A program made the position numbers and the translations under genes. Positions 9,501 to 18,224 of a stretch of DNA of 64,000 nucleotides are shown here, piece by piece. Position 1 is the stretch's first letter. Every line of letters starts with the position of its first letter. The notes under the pieces were generated by a model. The model did no database searches. It saw only the letters and a program-made list of their open reading frames with translations, and had not been told where the DNA came from. The stretch comes from Rhizorhabdus wittichii RW1 (GTDB lineage Bacteria; Pseudomonadota; Alphaproteobacteria; Sphingomonadales; Sphingomonadaceae), in contig CP000699.1 of the NCBI GenBank assembly GCA_000016765.1, positions 3,311,001 to 3,375,000 of the forward strand. Direction: 5' to 3'.

Positions 9501-10048
9501 AGGTGGCGCCGGCCTCGCAGGCGCTGACCCGCGCGGTCGCCCGCAACCATGCCCGGCTGCTCGCCTACAAGGACGAATATGAGGTGGCGCGGTTGCTGAG
9601 CCAGCCCGCGCTGCTCGACGAGATACGGCGCACCTTCGCCGATGGCGGCCGGATCGCCTTCAATCTGGCGCCGCCCCTGTTCGCGAAAGTGGGGCTCAAC
9701 GGCCGCCCGGGCAAGCGCGAACTGGGCGCTTGGATGATTCCGGCGATGCGCCTGCTTGCCCGTTTCCGGGCCATTCGCGGGCGCTGGTATGATCCGTTCG
9801 GCCAAACCGCCGAGCGGCGCATGGAGCGCGCGCTGATCGGGGACTATGAGGCGCTGGTCGATCGCGTGCTCGACAGGTTGCACCCGGGCAATCTCGGGGA
9901 GGCGACGACGCTGCTGTCACTGGCCGACGAGATACGCGGCTTCGGCCCCGTCAAGGCGGCGGCGGTCCACTCTTATCGTGAGCGATTGGCCGAGGCGGAG
10001 GAACAGTTCAGCCGAGATTCTCGCGCCCCAACTCGGCGAGCGGGATAG
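6581..10048 (+). CDS. Indolepyruvate:ferredoxin oxidoreductase, fused subunits
   Basis: This 1155-residue enzyme carries the whole thiamine-dependent 2-oxoacid:ferredoxin oxidoreductase on one chain. It decarboxylates arylpyruvates from Phe, Tyr or Trp transamination to aryl-acetyl-CoA, reducing ferredoxin. The N-terminal TPP half contains GYRGSPLGNVDM; FFCSGCPHNRST lies near residue 430; a cysteine cluster C633-x2-C636-x2-C639 is followed by a second group (SCNKDYSCVEGFC); the gamma-type domain has GIGGTGVVTVGALLG at about residues 724-738. The GTG at 6581 was chosen because AAGGAG lies six bases before it; the upstream ATG at 6527 overlaps the palindrome at 6515-6534. It is divergent from a Crp/Fnr regulator and overlaps the convergent Lrp gene by 41 bp. 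Confidence 0.93.
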   Translation: MVTPAEPRNTAVSLDDKWTVDRGRIVINGTQAIARTLLAQRELDRRRGLSTAGFITGYRGSPLGNVDMTLWSIGDRLSAAGIVFQPGVNEDIAATAVHGSQQIDAVPGARHDGVFAAWYGKGPGVDRSGDAFKHGNYAGAHAKGGVLLFYGDDHGGKSSTVAHQSEQAIAASLIPSLYPANVQEILEFGLLGFAMSRYSGSWIAMKCVNEIAEQTATIDIDLPAFDPALPAMDGVGEVSIGQGVFNPLGDESLVLDHRLPRVHAFVRGNKIDRTVFRAGKPRLGIVTAGKSYGDVCAALALLGLDETSASEAGISLYKVGCIWPLEPIGLVAFAKGHDAILVVEEKKSFLEQQIAEIIVNDPQRPMLFGKRDEEGRSLFSSNLPLEPAGIARVIAERLGRLGQAIDGAPMPSTDGAPVDADLPKRSPFFCSGCPHNRSTRVPEGSTSMTGIGCHTMAHFVRPKEALLPTQMGGEGGNWLGLAPFTDTKHIFQNMGDGTYYHSGLLAIRAAVAARVNITYKILYNDAVAMTGGQPVDGPISVAEIARQVRDEGVSKVWLLSDDPMRHRGNRELPAEVIIGHRDELDRVQRALRDMPGCTVLIYEQTCAAEKRRRRKRGTFPDPAKRQFIAKSVCEGCGDCSVQSTCVSLMPVDTAFGRKREIDQSSCNKDYSCVEGFCPSFVTIHGAEPRKPETVALGQDLFAGLPDPVPAPIAGASYNLMIAGIGGTGVVTVGALLGMAAHIEGLAMSLFDMTGLSQKNGAVFSHVRISRRPEDIHAQRLGAGEADLVMAFDLVAALSPEAATTFSIGRTRAIANAAVAPTVAFQFQRDFAADPKLLLARLRRGIAQDGLATVDASMLALAILGDTIGANLFLVGMAAQRGLLPIPIAAIERAIELNGVAISFNLRALRLGRLFAADPDRVTALVPVPERQAEEDMSLDALITHRGAHLTDYQDARLADRYRALVDRVGRREAEVAPASQALTRAVARNHARLLAYKDEYEVARLLSQPALLDEIRRTFADGGRIAFNLAPPLFAKVGLNGRPGKRELGAWMIPAMRLLARFRAIRGRWYDPFGQTAERRMERALIGDYEALVDRVLDRLHPGNLGEATTLLSLADEIRGFGPVKAAAVHSYRERLAEAEEQFSRDSRAPTRRAG

Positions 10049-10499
10049 GGCCGGCCTTGACTTCGCGCACCTCGGTCAGCGTCTCGTAGCGCGAGACGTT
10101 GCCGGTGCGCTCGCGCACCTCGTCGATCACCGCGATATAGTTGTCGAGGTCCGCCGCCACCGACTTCATGATATAGTCGGTGGTGCCGGTGACGTAGGAG
10201 CAGGAGACGATCTGCGGCATCTTCATCACCTCCTGCTCGAACTGCCTGAGATCGTGCGGCATGTCGCTCTTCAGGCTGATGATCGTGAAGAAGGTCTGGA
10301 ATTTGGTGATCTTCTTGGTGTGAAGCGCGACGCTGTAATTCTTGATGATGTCCGAGCTCTCGATCCTGCGGAGCCGGTTGTAGCAGGCGGTTTCCGATAG
10401 CCCGATGATCTCGCCGATCTGCGCGCAGGAGATTTTCCCTTTCGTCTGCAACACGTCGATGATCTTGAGGTCGAACAGATCGAGCTTCGTGGCGGCCAT
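10008..10499 (-). CDS. Lrp/AsnC-family transcriptional regulator
   Basis: A 163-residue two-domain regulator. The N-terminal helix-turn-helix (LDLFDLKIIDVLQTKGKISC, then AQIGEIIGLSETACYNRLRR) is at residues about 6-50, and the C-terminal RAM/AsnC ligand domain follows (VSCSYVTGTTDYIMKSVAAD). Such proteins sense amino acids and form octamers around DNA. Its 3' end overlaps that of the indolepyruvate oxidoreductase by 41 bp in convergent orientation. Its start is 258 bp from a divergent TonB receptor, so either neighbour may be a target. A role in amino-acid-responsive control of the oxidoreductase fits the family and location but is not shown by sequence. Confidence 0.9.
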   Translation of the reverse strand: MAATKLDLFDLKIIDVLQTKGKISCAQIGEIIGLSETACYNRLRRIESSDIIKNYSVALHTKKITKFQTFFTIISLKSDMPHDLRQFEQEVMKMPQIVSCSYVTGTTDYIMKSVAADLDNYIAVIDEVRERTGNVSRYETLTEVREVKAGPIPLAELGRENLG

Positions 10500-10757
10500 G
10501 GCCTCCTGTGCCTTCCTTCAACATGTTACGCGACCGCCTCGTTATGAACATGACGCCGCCCGAAAGGCAATAAAGCCCGCCGCACAACTGATCCTATTCT
10601 CGCCTTGTGCGATGCAATGAGGCGACAATCCCCACCCTGCCGCCCGCATTCGAAGGCGATCCTCGCCCCTGCCTGCCTAACGTGTCGAACTGCAGCCAGA
10701 GCCGCTGGCGGGAGGCCGAGCGGAACAGCTAGTGTCAGACAAGCGAAAGGGGCGCGG

Positions 10758-13382
10758 ATGAGACGGACTATGTTGCAGGTGCTCGCAGCGAGCACCATTT
10801 TGACGGTGGGATGGGCGGCGAGCGCCCATGCGCAGGCGGTGGGCGCGGCCCCGGCCGATGCGGCCCACACAGCGGATGAAGAGATCGTCGTCGTCGGATC
10901 GTCGCTGCGCGTGACGGAGGCGAAGATCGCGCGGGGCACCACGCCGGTGCAGATCGTCTCCGCCGAGGAGATGCAGCTTTCCGGCCAGAAGGCGGTGGCG
11001 GACCTCGTCCGTACCCAGCCGGTGTTCAGCGGCACCTCCGCTTCGGCCGAAGGCCAGGGCCTCGGCCGTTCGACCCTCAACCTGCGCGGCGTCGGCGATC
11101 AATATACGCTGTCGCTGGTCAACGGTCGCCGCTTCGCGGTGAACGGCGCCGCCAATGTCGGCATCATCCCGGAATCGGCGATCGAGCGGATCGAGGTGCT
11201 GACCTCGGGTGCCAGCGCCATCTATGGCTCGGATGCGGTGGCCGGCGTGGTCAACATCGTGCTGCGCAAGGATGCCGATGGCGTCGGCGGCTCGGTTCGC
11301 TATGGCGAAGGGACGGCCCGTCTCGCCGAGCGTCAGGTTTCGGCCTATATCGGCAGCCGCGGTGACAATGGCGGCTTCATCCTCTCGGTCGACCATTTCG
11401 AGCGCAAAGGGCTGCGCGGCAAGGAACTGCCCACCGGCACCAATAATCTGGCGCGCTTCGGCGGCATCGACTTTCGTAGCGACGCGACCAATCCCGGCCG
11501 GATCATCCTGCCCAATGGCGACAATGTGATCCTCAACACCGACCTGTTCGGCCCGGGCACCTTCTCGAACAATCCGGCGAGCTACCGTCCGTTCGTCTAT
11601 GATCGCGACGCGCATGACCGCTGGGACGGCGGCATCTACGCGATCTCGCCGACCAAGCGGACCTCGCTGATGTTCTCGGGCCATCGCGATCTCGGCCCGG
11701 ATACCAAACTCAGCCTGGACGTGATCGCCAACCGCACCAAGGATCGCTACCTGACCGGCTCCTCGGTCGCGCTGATCGATGTTCCGGCGAACAACCCCTA
11801 TAATCCGTTCGGCGTTCCGGCGAGCGTGGCCTATCGCTTCTCCGACTATGCGGACGGGCCCTATAATCGCGGTATCGGCGCGATCCAGGCCTATCGGATC
11901 GATACCCTGTCCTCGGCGCTGACCCTGGAGCACAGCTTCAGCGACAAGCTTCGTTTATCCGCGACGGCCAATTATTTCCGCGAGGAATCGCATCTGCGCA
12001 TCCCCAATGCCTATTCGGCGGCGGGTCTCGCGGCGGCGATCGCGCGGACCGGGCCCGATGCGTTCAATGCCTTCTGCAACCGCTGCAACAATGATGCGCA
12101 ATTTCAGGGCGTGCTCGTCGGCACCTATAATGACCAGACCAGCGAGCTGATCGATTTCGATACCCGGCTGACCGGTTCGCTGATGGAACTGGGCGGCGGC
12201 GATCTCGCCTTCGCGGTGGGCGCGGGCTACCGGCATGAGAGCTACGAGGTCCGGCCGGATCAGCAACTCGCCCAAGGCTTGCTGATCGACCAGGGGCTCG
12301 TCTCCGCGCAGAGCCTGTCGCGCAAGGTGACCTCGGTCTTCGCCGAGTTGCGCGCACCGGTGCTCGAAGGGCTCGAGTTGCAGGCGGCCGCCCGCTACGA
12401 ACATTACAGCGACTTCGGCGGCACCTTCAATCCGCTCGTCGCCGCCAAATGGGAAGCGGTGCCCGATCAGCTAATCGTGCGCGCCTCTTATTCGACCTCG
12501 TTCCGCGCGCCCTTCCTGCAGGACCTGACCAGCGAGCGCACGTCGAGCCAGGTCCCGGTGTTCGATCCGGTCCGCAATGCCACCGTCAACGCGGCGGCGA
12601 TCACCGGTGGCAATCCGAACCTCGATTCCGAGGACGCCAAGACCTTCAGTGCCGGCGTGGTGATGACGCCGGAGTTCGCGCGCGGCCTGCAGGTCACGAT
12701 CGACTGGTTCCGGCTGAAGCAGAACAACCTCGTCATCGCGCCGAGCCCGCAGTCGGTGATCGCCGGCCTCGCGCCCGGCACCGTCACGCGCGGCCCCAAT
12801 GTCGGCGGCGCGGGGCGCGATACGCTGATCGAGGCGCTCAAGACCAACGGCGCCAACCGGACGATCAGCGGGATCGATTTCGCGGCAACTTACCGGACCG
12901 AGTTCTCCGACAAGGGCGTGCTCACCCTCGATCTCGCCGGCACGCGCCTGCTCGACTTCAAGGTCGACATGCGCGACGGCAGCGGCCTCGTCGAGCAGGC
13001 GGGCAGCTATTCGCCGTTGTTCGGCGGTCTGCCCAAGTGGAAGCTCGTCGCCGGCCCGACCGTCAAATATGGCTGGTTCACCACCAATCTGAAGGTCCGT
13101 CATGCCGGCGGCTACACCGATCCGGACTTCTTCGGCATCCCGCCGCGCAAGGTCGGCTCGGTCAACTATATCGACATCGCGGCGCGCATCGACCTGGGCG
13201 ACGACGGCCTGGCCCTGATCCCAGGTGGCGAGTTCACCATCGGCGCCACCAACCTGACCAACAAGCTGCCGCCCTTCGTGCGGAGCGCCAGCCTGTTCTT
13301 CGGGGATGGCGCGGCGTGGGATCGCGGCAATTTCGATATCTCGGGCCGCTTCGTCTATGCGAGCCTGGGGGTACGCTTCTAA
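10758..13382 (+). CDS. TonB-dependent receptor
   Basis: The ATG at 10758 (MRRTMLQVLAASTILTVGWA) begins a clear signal peptide ending near AHAQA and has AAAGGGG upstream, so it was preferred over earlier in-frame codons. The mature protein has a TonB box (EEIVVVGSSLRV), a plug (LNLRGVGDQYTLSLVNGRRF and RIEVLTSGASAIYGSDAVAG) and a beta-barrel ending in YASLGVRF; total 874 residues. The plug resembles the large sphingomonad and xanthomonad receptor group linked to oligosaccharide or peptide uptake more than siderophore receptors. The genes around it handle amino acids and peptides, so an organic nitrogen source is a reasonable guess. A strong terminator follows immediately. Confidence 0.92.
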   Translation: MRRTMLQVLAASTILTVGWAASAHAQAVGAAPADAAHTADEEIVVVGSSLRVTEAKIARGTTPVQIVSAEEMQLSGQKAVADLVRTQPVFSGTSASAEGQGLGRSTLNLRGVGDQYTLSLVNGRRFAVNGAANVGIIPESAIERIEVLTSGASAIYGSDAVAGVVNIVLRKDADGVGGSVRYGEGTARLAERQVSAYIGSRGDNGGFILSVDHFERKGLRGKELPTGTNNLARFGGIDFRSDATNPGRIILPNGDNVILNTDLFGPGTFSNNPASYRPFVYDRDAHDRWDGGIYAISPTKRTSLMFSGHRDLGPDTKLSLDVIANRTKDRYLTGSSVALIDVPANNPYNPFGVPASVAYRFSDYADGPYNRGIGAIQAYRIDTLSSALTLEHSFSDKLRLSATANYFREESHLRIPNAYSAAGLAAAIARTGPDAFNAFCNRCNNDAQFQGVLVGTYNDQTSELIDFDTRLTGSLMELGGGDLAFAVGAGYRHESYEVRPDQQLAQGLLIDQGLVSAQSLSRKVTSVFAELRAPVLEGLELQAAARYEHYSDFGGTFNPLVAAKWEAVPDQLIVRASYSTSFRAPFLQDLTSERTSSQVPVFDPVRNATVNAAAITGGNPNLDSEDAKTFSAGVVMTPEFARGLQVTIDWFRLKQNNLVIAPSPQSVIAGLAPGTVTRGPNVGGAGRDTLIEALKTNGANRTISGIDFAATYRTEFSDKGVLTLDLAGTRLLDFKVDMRDGSGLVEQAGSYSPLFGGLPKWKLVAGPTVKYGWFTTNLKVRHAGGYTDPDFFGIPPRKVGSVNYIDIAARIDLGDDGLALIPGGEFTIGATNLTNKLPPFVRSASLFFGDGAAWDRGNFDISGRFVYASLGVRF

Positions 13383-13405
13383 ACCATCATCCCCAAGGAA
13401 ACTTC

Positions 13406-13444
13406 ACCCTGCCGGCACACTCGGTGCCGGCAGGGTTTTCTTTT
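13406..13444 (+). terminator. Rho-independent terminator of the receptor gene
   Basis: A perfect 13-bp stem (ACCCTGCCGGCAC with GTGCCGGCAGGGT) around a 5-base loop is followed by TTTTCTTTT. It starts 24 bp after the receptor stop at 13382. There is no T-run on the minus side, so it acts mainly for the plus-strand gene; the convergent MFS gene ends at 13447. Confidence 0.92.
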
Positions 13445-13446
13445 GC

Positions 13447-14730
13447 TCAGTCCCGATGCGGCATGGCCAGCAGGATCAGTCCGCTCAGCGCGGTGAGGAG
13501 AGCGGCGATCGACAGCGCGACCGGCCAGCCGAACTGGGCGACGAGCACCGGCGCCAGCGCAGTCGAAACCGCGCCGCCGAGATTGCTCATCATGTTCATC
13601 GCGCCGCCCGCTGTGCCCGCGCGGGGGCCGGTGAGATCGATCACCGTCGACCAATAGGCGCTCTCGACCAGCCCGCGCGTGCCGATCGCACCGACGAAGC
13701 AGGCAATGGCGATCGCCGCCTGATCGGCCACCGCGCCGCCAAGCAGCAGGCCACCGCCGACCAGGGCCGACGCGATGATGACGATCTTGCGGCCGGCGAG
13801 CGTTCCCCAGCGCTTGGCGGCGCTGTCCGCGACCCAGCCGCCTGCAAAGGCGCAAACCGCGGCCGCCACGGTCGGCAAAGCGCCGACGAGGCCGCCCGCC
13901 GCGATCGAGAAGCCGCGCACGTCGACGAGATAGATGTAGAACCAGAAGAAGAAGAGATAGATCACGTAGCCTTGGCAAAAATAGCTCGCCGACAGCAGCG
14001 AGACATCCCGTCGCAGCACCACGGCCATGATGCGGCCGCCCGGCTGTTCGGCGACCGCTGGGCCGGGATCGGCGCGGATCAGATCGAGCTCGGCCTGGTT
14101 GACGCCCGCATGATCCTCCGGCCGGCTGCGGCCCAGCCGCCACCAGGCGATGGCGAGCAGCAGCGCCGGGGCGGCCGACAGGAAGATGGCGGCGCGCCAG
14201 CCGCTTGCGGCGACCATCGCGGCCAAGACCACCAGGGTCAGCGCCTCGCCGCCATAGGAGGCGGCCTGGACGATCGCACTCGCCTTGCCGCGCTCGCGCG
14301 AGGGGAACCAGCGAGCGATCGCGCTCGATCCGGCGGGGAAGGTCGGTGCCTCGGTGACGCCCAGCATCACGCGGAGCGCGATCAGGCTGATCAGTACCTG
14401 CGTGGCCGAGGAGGCAATCCAGCCGACATAGGCGCCCATCGCTACCGTGATGACGAACCAGGCCAGCGCGGCGGCCGCGAGCACGTTGCGGCTGCCATAG
14501 CGATCGGCGAGCGAGCCCGACGGGATCTGCGCCGCGGTATAGGCGACCAGGAAGGCACTGAACGACCAGCCGAGCTGAATATCGGTGAGGCCGAACTCGT
14601 CACGGATGAACCGCGATGCGACGGAGAGATTGATCCGCTCGATATAGCTGACCAGGCTGAAGCCGGTCAGCAGGGCAAGGATGTACCACCGGACATGGGA
14701 AGGCCGGCCCGTCAAATCAGCTGTCGTCAT
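13447..14730 (-). CDS. MFS transporter, anion:cation symporter type
   Basis: A 427-residue protein with about 12 hydrophobic segments. After the first helix comes SYIERINLSVASRFI, characteristic of the anion:cation symporter subgroup (hexuronate, galactonate, phthalate and similar carboxylates), and SGSLADRYGSRNVL is the MFS motif A between helices 2 and 3. A long central loop (LGRSRPEDHAGVNQAELDLI) separates the halves. The ATG at 14730 was chosen; earlier in-frame codons would add a non-membrane leader without a ribosome site. It is divergent from the aminotransferase operon at 15025 and may import the organic acid or amino acid processed there. The 294 bp between them holds CCCACG-ATG-CGTGGG at about 14981-14995, a possible small operator. 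Confidence 0.88.
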   Translation of the reverse strand: MTTADLTGRPSHVRWYILALLTGFSLVSYIERINLSVASRFIRDEFGLTDIQLGWSFSAFLVAYTAAQIPSGSLADRYGSRNVLAAAALAWFVITVAMGAYVGWIASSATQVLISLIALRVMLGVTEAPTFPAGSSAIARWFPSRERGKASAIVQAASYGGEALTLVVLAAMVAASGWRAAIFLSAAPALLLAIAWWRLGRSRPEDHAGVNQAELDLIRADPGPAVAEQPGGRIMAVVLRRDVSLLSASYFCQGYVIYLFFFWFYIYLVDVRGFSIAAGGLVGALPTVAAAVCAFAGGWVADSAAKRWGTLAGRKIVIIASALVGGGLLLGGAVADQAAIAIACFVGAIGTRGLVESAYWSTVIDLTGPRAGTAGGAMNMMSNLGGAVSTALAPVLVAQFGWPVALSIAALLTALSGLILLAMPHRD

Positions 14731-15024
14731 TTCTACCCCGCTCAAGTGACGCCTGTGAAAGCGTAGTTGCGGGGAACACATTATGGGAAGCCCCCCAAGG
14801 TTCAGCGCCTCGCTGCGCATGCGGCTGAAGGGAGCTCTCATTCTCCCGCACGGGCCCGAAGGATTTTCTCACCACGGACGATTGGCTGCCGCCGGGCGGC
14901 CATGAAAGGAGGAAAACTTCCTTTGCGCGTCCATCTCAAAACGAAAACACGCGGCCGAGCTTTTTATCATCGGGCAAGCCCACGATGCGTGGGATGTCAA
15001 ACCGATGATGGGGCGGATCAGCCG

Positions 15025-16326
15025 ATGACGATGATTATGGATGCGCAGCCCGGACAGGGGACGGGCGAGGCGACGGGGACCAAGGATATTTTCGACGCCT
15101 ATATCGAGCGCTCCTGGCGGTCGAATGCGCAGCGGCAGCGCGACCGCGGCATCGAGTTCATCATCGGCGAGCGCGAAGGACCGCATATCTGGACGCTTGA
15201 GGGCGACCGGCGGATCGTCGATTGCGGCACCGCTGGCGGCGTCCATTCGCTGGGGCATCGGCACCCTGCCGTGCTCGGCGCCCTGCGCAAGGCACTCGAT
15301 GATGGACGCGACACCGGACTGTGGTCCGTTCCCAACGCGGAATATCTCGCGTTTCAGGATCTGCTCACCGAGCTGGCGCCGCGGCCCGAACTGAATCGCA
15401 GCGTCGTCACCCTGGCGTCGACGGTGTCGATCGATCTCGCGATCATGTTCGCGTTCCGCTTCACCGGGCGCCGCCGCATCCTGGTCTACCGTCATGGCTA
15501 TCATGGACACACCGGTCTGGCCGCGCTGTCGACCGGCTCGCTCGATGAGGGCGTGCTCGACTATTACAACCTGCCGACCGAGCACACCGCCTATTTCGAG
15601 CGCTATGGCGACATGGACGCGATCGATGCCGTGCTCGACGACAGCATTGCGGCGGTGATCCTCGAGCCGATGGACTATGAGACCTTCGCCCCGGCCGAAA
15701 ATGCCTATCTGAGCGCCCTGGAAGCCGCCTGCCGGCGGTCCGGCGCGCTGCTCGTGATCGACGAGACGCGCACCGGCCTCGGCCGCAGCGGTAAGGTCTG
15801 GGCTACGTCCCACTTCGATGTCCGGCCGGACATCATGGTCACCGGCAAGGGACTCTCCGGCGGCCTCTATCCGGTCAGCGCGCTGCTCATGCGGCAGGAG
15901 ATCTACGATCGTTGCATGAACGAGCATAAGTTCGCCTATATCTCCAGTCTCGGCGGCAACGAGATAAGCTGCGTCGTGGCGGCGGAGGTGCTGCGGCAAT
16001 CGTCGCGGCCCGAATTGCTGGCCAATGTCGCACGCGCTTCGACGAAGCTGCGCGAGGCTTTCGAGGACCTGGCCCGCCGCCATTCGAACCTGGTCGGCAT
16101 GGGCACGGTGTTCGGCTGCATCGCGACGCTCGAGGTTCGCGATCCCGCCCATGCGCGCCCACTCTACAAGAAGGTCTTCGAGCAGGGCGTTCTATGCCAC
16201 AGCGTGTCGGTGATCGAGCCGACGGTGCTGAAATTCTTTCCCTCGCTGATCATCGACGATCAGATCGTCGCCGAGATTGCGGCGTCGGTGGATCGGGCGC
16301 TCTCCGATCTCCGGGACTCGCTATGA
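15025..16326 (+). CDS. Class III (PLP) aminotransferase, glutamate-1-semialdehyde type
   Basis: A 433-residue PLP enzyme. The cofactor lysine is K275 in VTGKGLSGGLYP; LLVIDETRTGLGRSGK carries the Asp that contacts the pyridine nitrogen, and YRHGYHGHTG is the phosphate or ring-stacking segment. Members move an amino group between an amine or amino acid and a 2-oxoacid; some are aminomutases. The length fits either a glutamate-1-semialdehyde-like enzyme or an omega-transaminase. It is first in a chain with RidA and aldehyde dehydrogenase joined by 4-base ATGA overlaps, then IlvD. An aldehyde produced by transamination could pass to the dehydrogenase. The ATG at 15025 has only a weak upstream GGGGCGG; ATGs at 15031 and 15037 are alternatives. 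Confidence 0.87.
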   Translation: MTMIMDAQPGQGTGEATGTKDIFDAYIERSWRSNAQRQRDRGIEFIIGEREGPHIWTLEGDRRIVDCGTAGGVHSLGHRHPAVLGALRKALDDGRDTGLWSVPNAEYLAFQDLLTELAPRPELNRSVVTLASTVSIDLAIMFAFRFTGRRRILVYRHGYHGHTGLAALSTGSLDEGVLDYYNLPTEHTAYFERYGDMDAIDAVLDDSIAAVILEPMDYETFAPAENAYLSALEAACRRSGALLVIDETRTGLGRSGKVWATSHFDVRPDIMVTGKGLSGGLYPVSALLMRQEIYDRCMNEHKFAYISSLGGNEISCVVAAEVLRQSSRPELLANVARASTKLREAFEDLARRHSNLVGMGTVFGCIATLEVRDPAHARPLYKKVFEQGVLCHSVSVIEPTVLKFFPSLIIDDQIVAEIAASVDRALSDLRDSL

Positions 16327-16727
16327 TCTCCGGCCCTGGCGTCGCACTGGAGAACCCGGCCGGCGTCCACGCTCCGGCAGGCCAGTACAGTCATGTCGCG
16401 ACCGTCGCGGCGGGTAGCGAGCTGATCTATTTCGCGGGGCAGGTAGGCGCTCGGGCCGATGGCGAACTCGAGCATGGTTTCGAGGCCCAGGTTCGCCGCA
16501 CCTTCGAGAACCTGTTCGCTCTGCTGGAGGCCAAGGGGCTTTCACCGGCCAACCTCGTCCGGCTGAACTATTATCTGACGGCGGTCGATCAGGCCGGCGA
16601 GCTGCGCCGCATCCGGCGCGACTATCTGCCCGATCCGGCGCCCGCGACGACGGCGCTCGTCGTCCAGCTTCTCGACCCCGCATGGTTGTTCGAGATGGAT
16701 GCCGTCGCGGTGAGGCCGCTCGCATGA
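16323..16727 (+). CDS. RidA-family imine/enamine deaminase
   Basis: A 134-residue trimer-type protein of the RidA/YjgF family. LIYFAGQVGARADGELEHGFEAQ and NLVRLNYYLTAVDQ are the family's conserved strand and helix segments. RidA proteins hydrolyse reactive 2-aminoacrylate and other enamines released by PLP enzymes. The catalytic Arg normally sits near residue 105 in an 'R-[STA]-x-V-x-V' strand; here the equivalent stretch reads PATTALVVQLL with no Arg at that position, so this may be one of the other Rid subfamilies lacking deaminase activity. The start overlaps the aminotransferase stop by ATGA, and its own stop overlaps the next gene the same way, showing tight translational coupling. Confidence 0.85.
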   Translation: MISGPGVALENPAGVHAPAGQYSHVATVAAGSELIYFAGQVGARADGELEHGFEAQVRRTFENLFALLEAKGLSPANLVRLNYYLTAVDQAGELRRIRRDYLPDPAPATTALVVQLLDPAWLFEMDAVAVRPLA

Positions 16728-18190
16728 GCGGCGCGACGATGCTGGATCGGGATGCGCGACCGGCCGACCACGCCGCCTTTCTCGGCGGAAGCTGGGAGCA
16801 GGCCGATGATGGCCGTACCATGGCCGTCATCGACCCTGCGGACGGCTCCACGGTCGGCACCGTGCCCTATATGGGCGCTACCGAAACGCGGCGCGCGGTC
16901 GAGGCGGCGCATGCGGCCTTTCCCGGCTGGAGCGCGCGATCCGGGCGCGATCGGGCGCGGATCATGCGCAGGATGTTCGATCTGATCATCGACCGTCAGG
17001 ATGAGCTGGCCCTGTTGCTGACCCGCGAGCAGGGGAAGCCCCTTGGCCAGGCGCGGGGCGAGGTCGTCTATGGGGCGTCCTATCTCGAATGGTATGCCGA
17101 GGAAGCGCCGCGCATCCGTGGCGACATCATGAGCGGTGCCCACGACGACAAGACGATCACCATCTTGCGCCAGCCGATCGGCACGACGGCGGCGATCACG
17201 CCCTGGAATTTCCCCTTCGTCAGCGTGACGCGCAAGCTCGCCCCGGCTCTGGCGGCCGGCTGCACCCAGATATTGAAGCCGGCGCCGACGACGCCACTCG
17301 TGGCTCTCGCATTGGCAGGGATCGCTCAGGAAGCGGGGCTTCCCGATGGCGTCTTCAACGTGCTGACCGGTGACGACGCGGCGATCGGCGGCGCGCTGAC
17401 GGAAAGCCGCGACATCAGGCTGCTGTCCTTCACCGGTTCGACGGCAATCGGCAAGCTGCTCTACCGGCAATGCGCCGACACGGTGAAGAAGCTCTCGCTC
17501 GAGCTTGGCGGTCATGCACCCTTCATCGTCTTCGACGATGCCGACATCGATGCGGCCGTCGAAGGGCTCATCGCCTGCAAGCTCCGCAATATGGGGCAAG
17601 TCTGCATCGCCGCGAACCGGATCTTCGTCCATGACCGCGTGTACGATCGTTTTGCCGACCAGCTCGTCGTCCGTGTCGACGCGATGACGATGGGACCGGG
17701 CGTCGACGATCTCGACCAGGGTCCGCTCGCCAACCGCGCGGTGTTTGACAAGGTCGCGCGCCATGTCGTCGATGCGGTCGAAGGTGGAGCACATGTGCTT
17801 GCCGGTGGCGGCCCGGATGCGCGGGGCGGCCTTTTCTTTCGGCCGACGGTGCTGGCCGATGTGGCGGACAACGCACTGCTGAACTGCGAAGAGACATTCG
17901 GGCCGGTGATCGCCCTGTCGCGCTTCTCGGACGAGGATGAGGTGATTGCCCGCGCCAACGACACACCCTTCGGGCTCGCGGGCTATTTCTACAGCCGGGA
18001 CCATGGCCGCGTCATGCGCGTCGCCGGGGCGCTCGAGTGCGGGATCATCGGCGCCAATATCGGCGTCGTTGCTTCGGCCGCAGGCCCCTTTGGCGGGATC
18101 AAGGAATCGGGTCTCGGCCGCGAAGGGGCGCTCAGCGGGTTGGAGGAGTTTCTCGAACAGAAATATCTGTGCTCGCCGCGTCGGCTCTGA
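16724..18190 (+). CDS. NAD(P)-dependent aldehyde dehydrogenase
   Basis: A 488-residue ALDH-superfamily enzyme. E260 lies in LELGGHAPFIVFDDAD and the nucleophile is C294 in GQVCIAANRIFVHD; TPWNFPFVSVTRK is the cofactor-binding segment and EETFGPVIALSRF closes the active site. The length and the Ala-Pro-Phe after ELGGH resemble succinate-semialdehyde and related semialdehyde dehydrogenases, which make the acid from an amino-acid-derived aldehyde. It follows the aminotransferase and RidA with a 4-base overlap, so it probably oxidises their aldehyde product. IlvD begins 34 bp downstream with its own ribosome site. The exact substrate is unknown. Confidence 0.9.
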   Translation: MSGATMLDRDARPADHAAFLGGSWEQADDGRTMAVIDPADGSTVGTVPYMGATETRRAVEAAHAAFPGWSARSGRDRARIMRRMFDLIIDRQDELALLLTREQGKPLGQARGEVVYGASYLEWYAEEAPRIRGDIMSGAHDDKTITILRQPIGTTAAITPWNFPFVSVTRKLAPALAAGCTQILKPAPTTPLVALALAGIAQEAGLPDGVFNVLTGDDAAIGGALTESRDIRLLSFTGSTAIGKLLYRQCADTVKKLSLELGGHAPFIVFDDADIDAAVEGLIACKLRNMGQVCIAANRIFVHDRVYDRFADQLVVRVDAMTMGPGVDDLDQGPLANRAVFDKVARHVVDAVEGGAHVLAGGGPDARGGLFFRPTVLADVADNALLNCEETFGPVIALSRFSDEDEVIARANDTPFGLAGYFYSRDHGRVMRVAGALECGIIGANIGVVASAAGPFGGIKESGLGREGALSGLEEFLEQKYLCSPRRL

Positions 18191-18224
18191 GCCGCACGGC
18201 CAATAATCCGGGAGAGATCGACCT

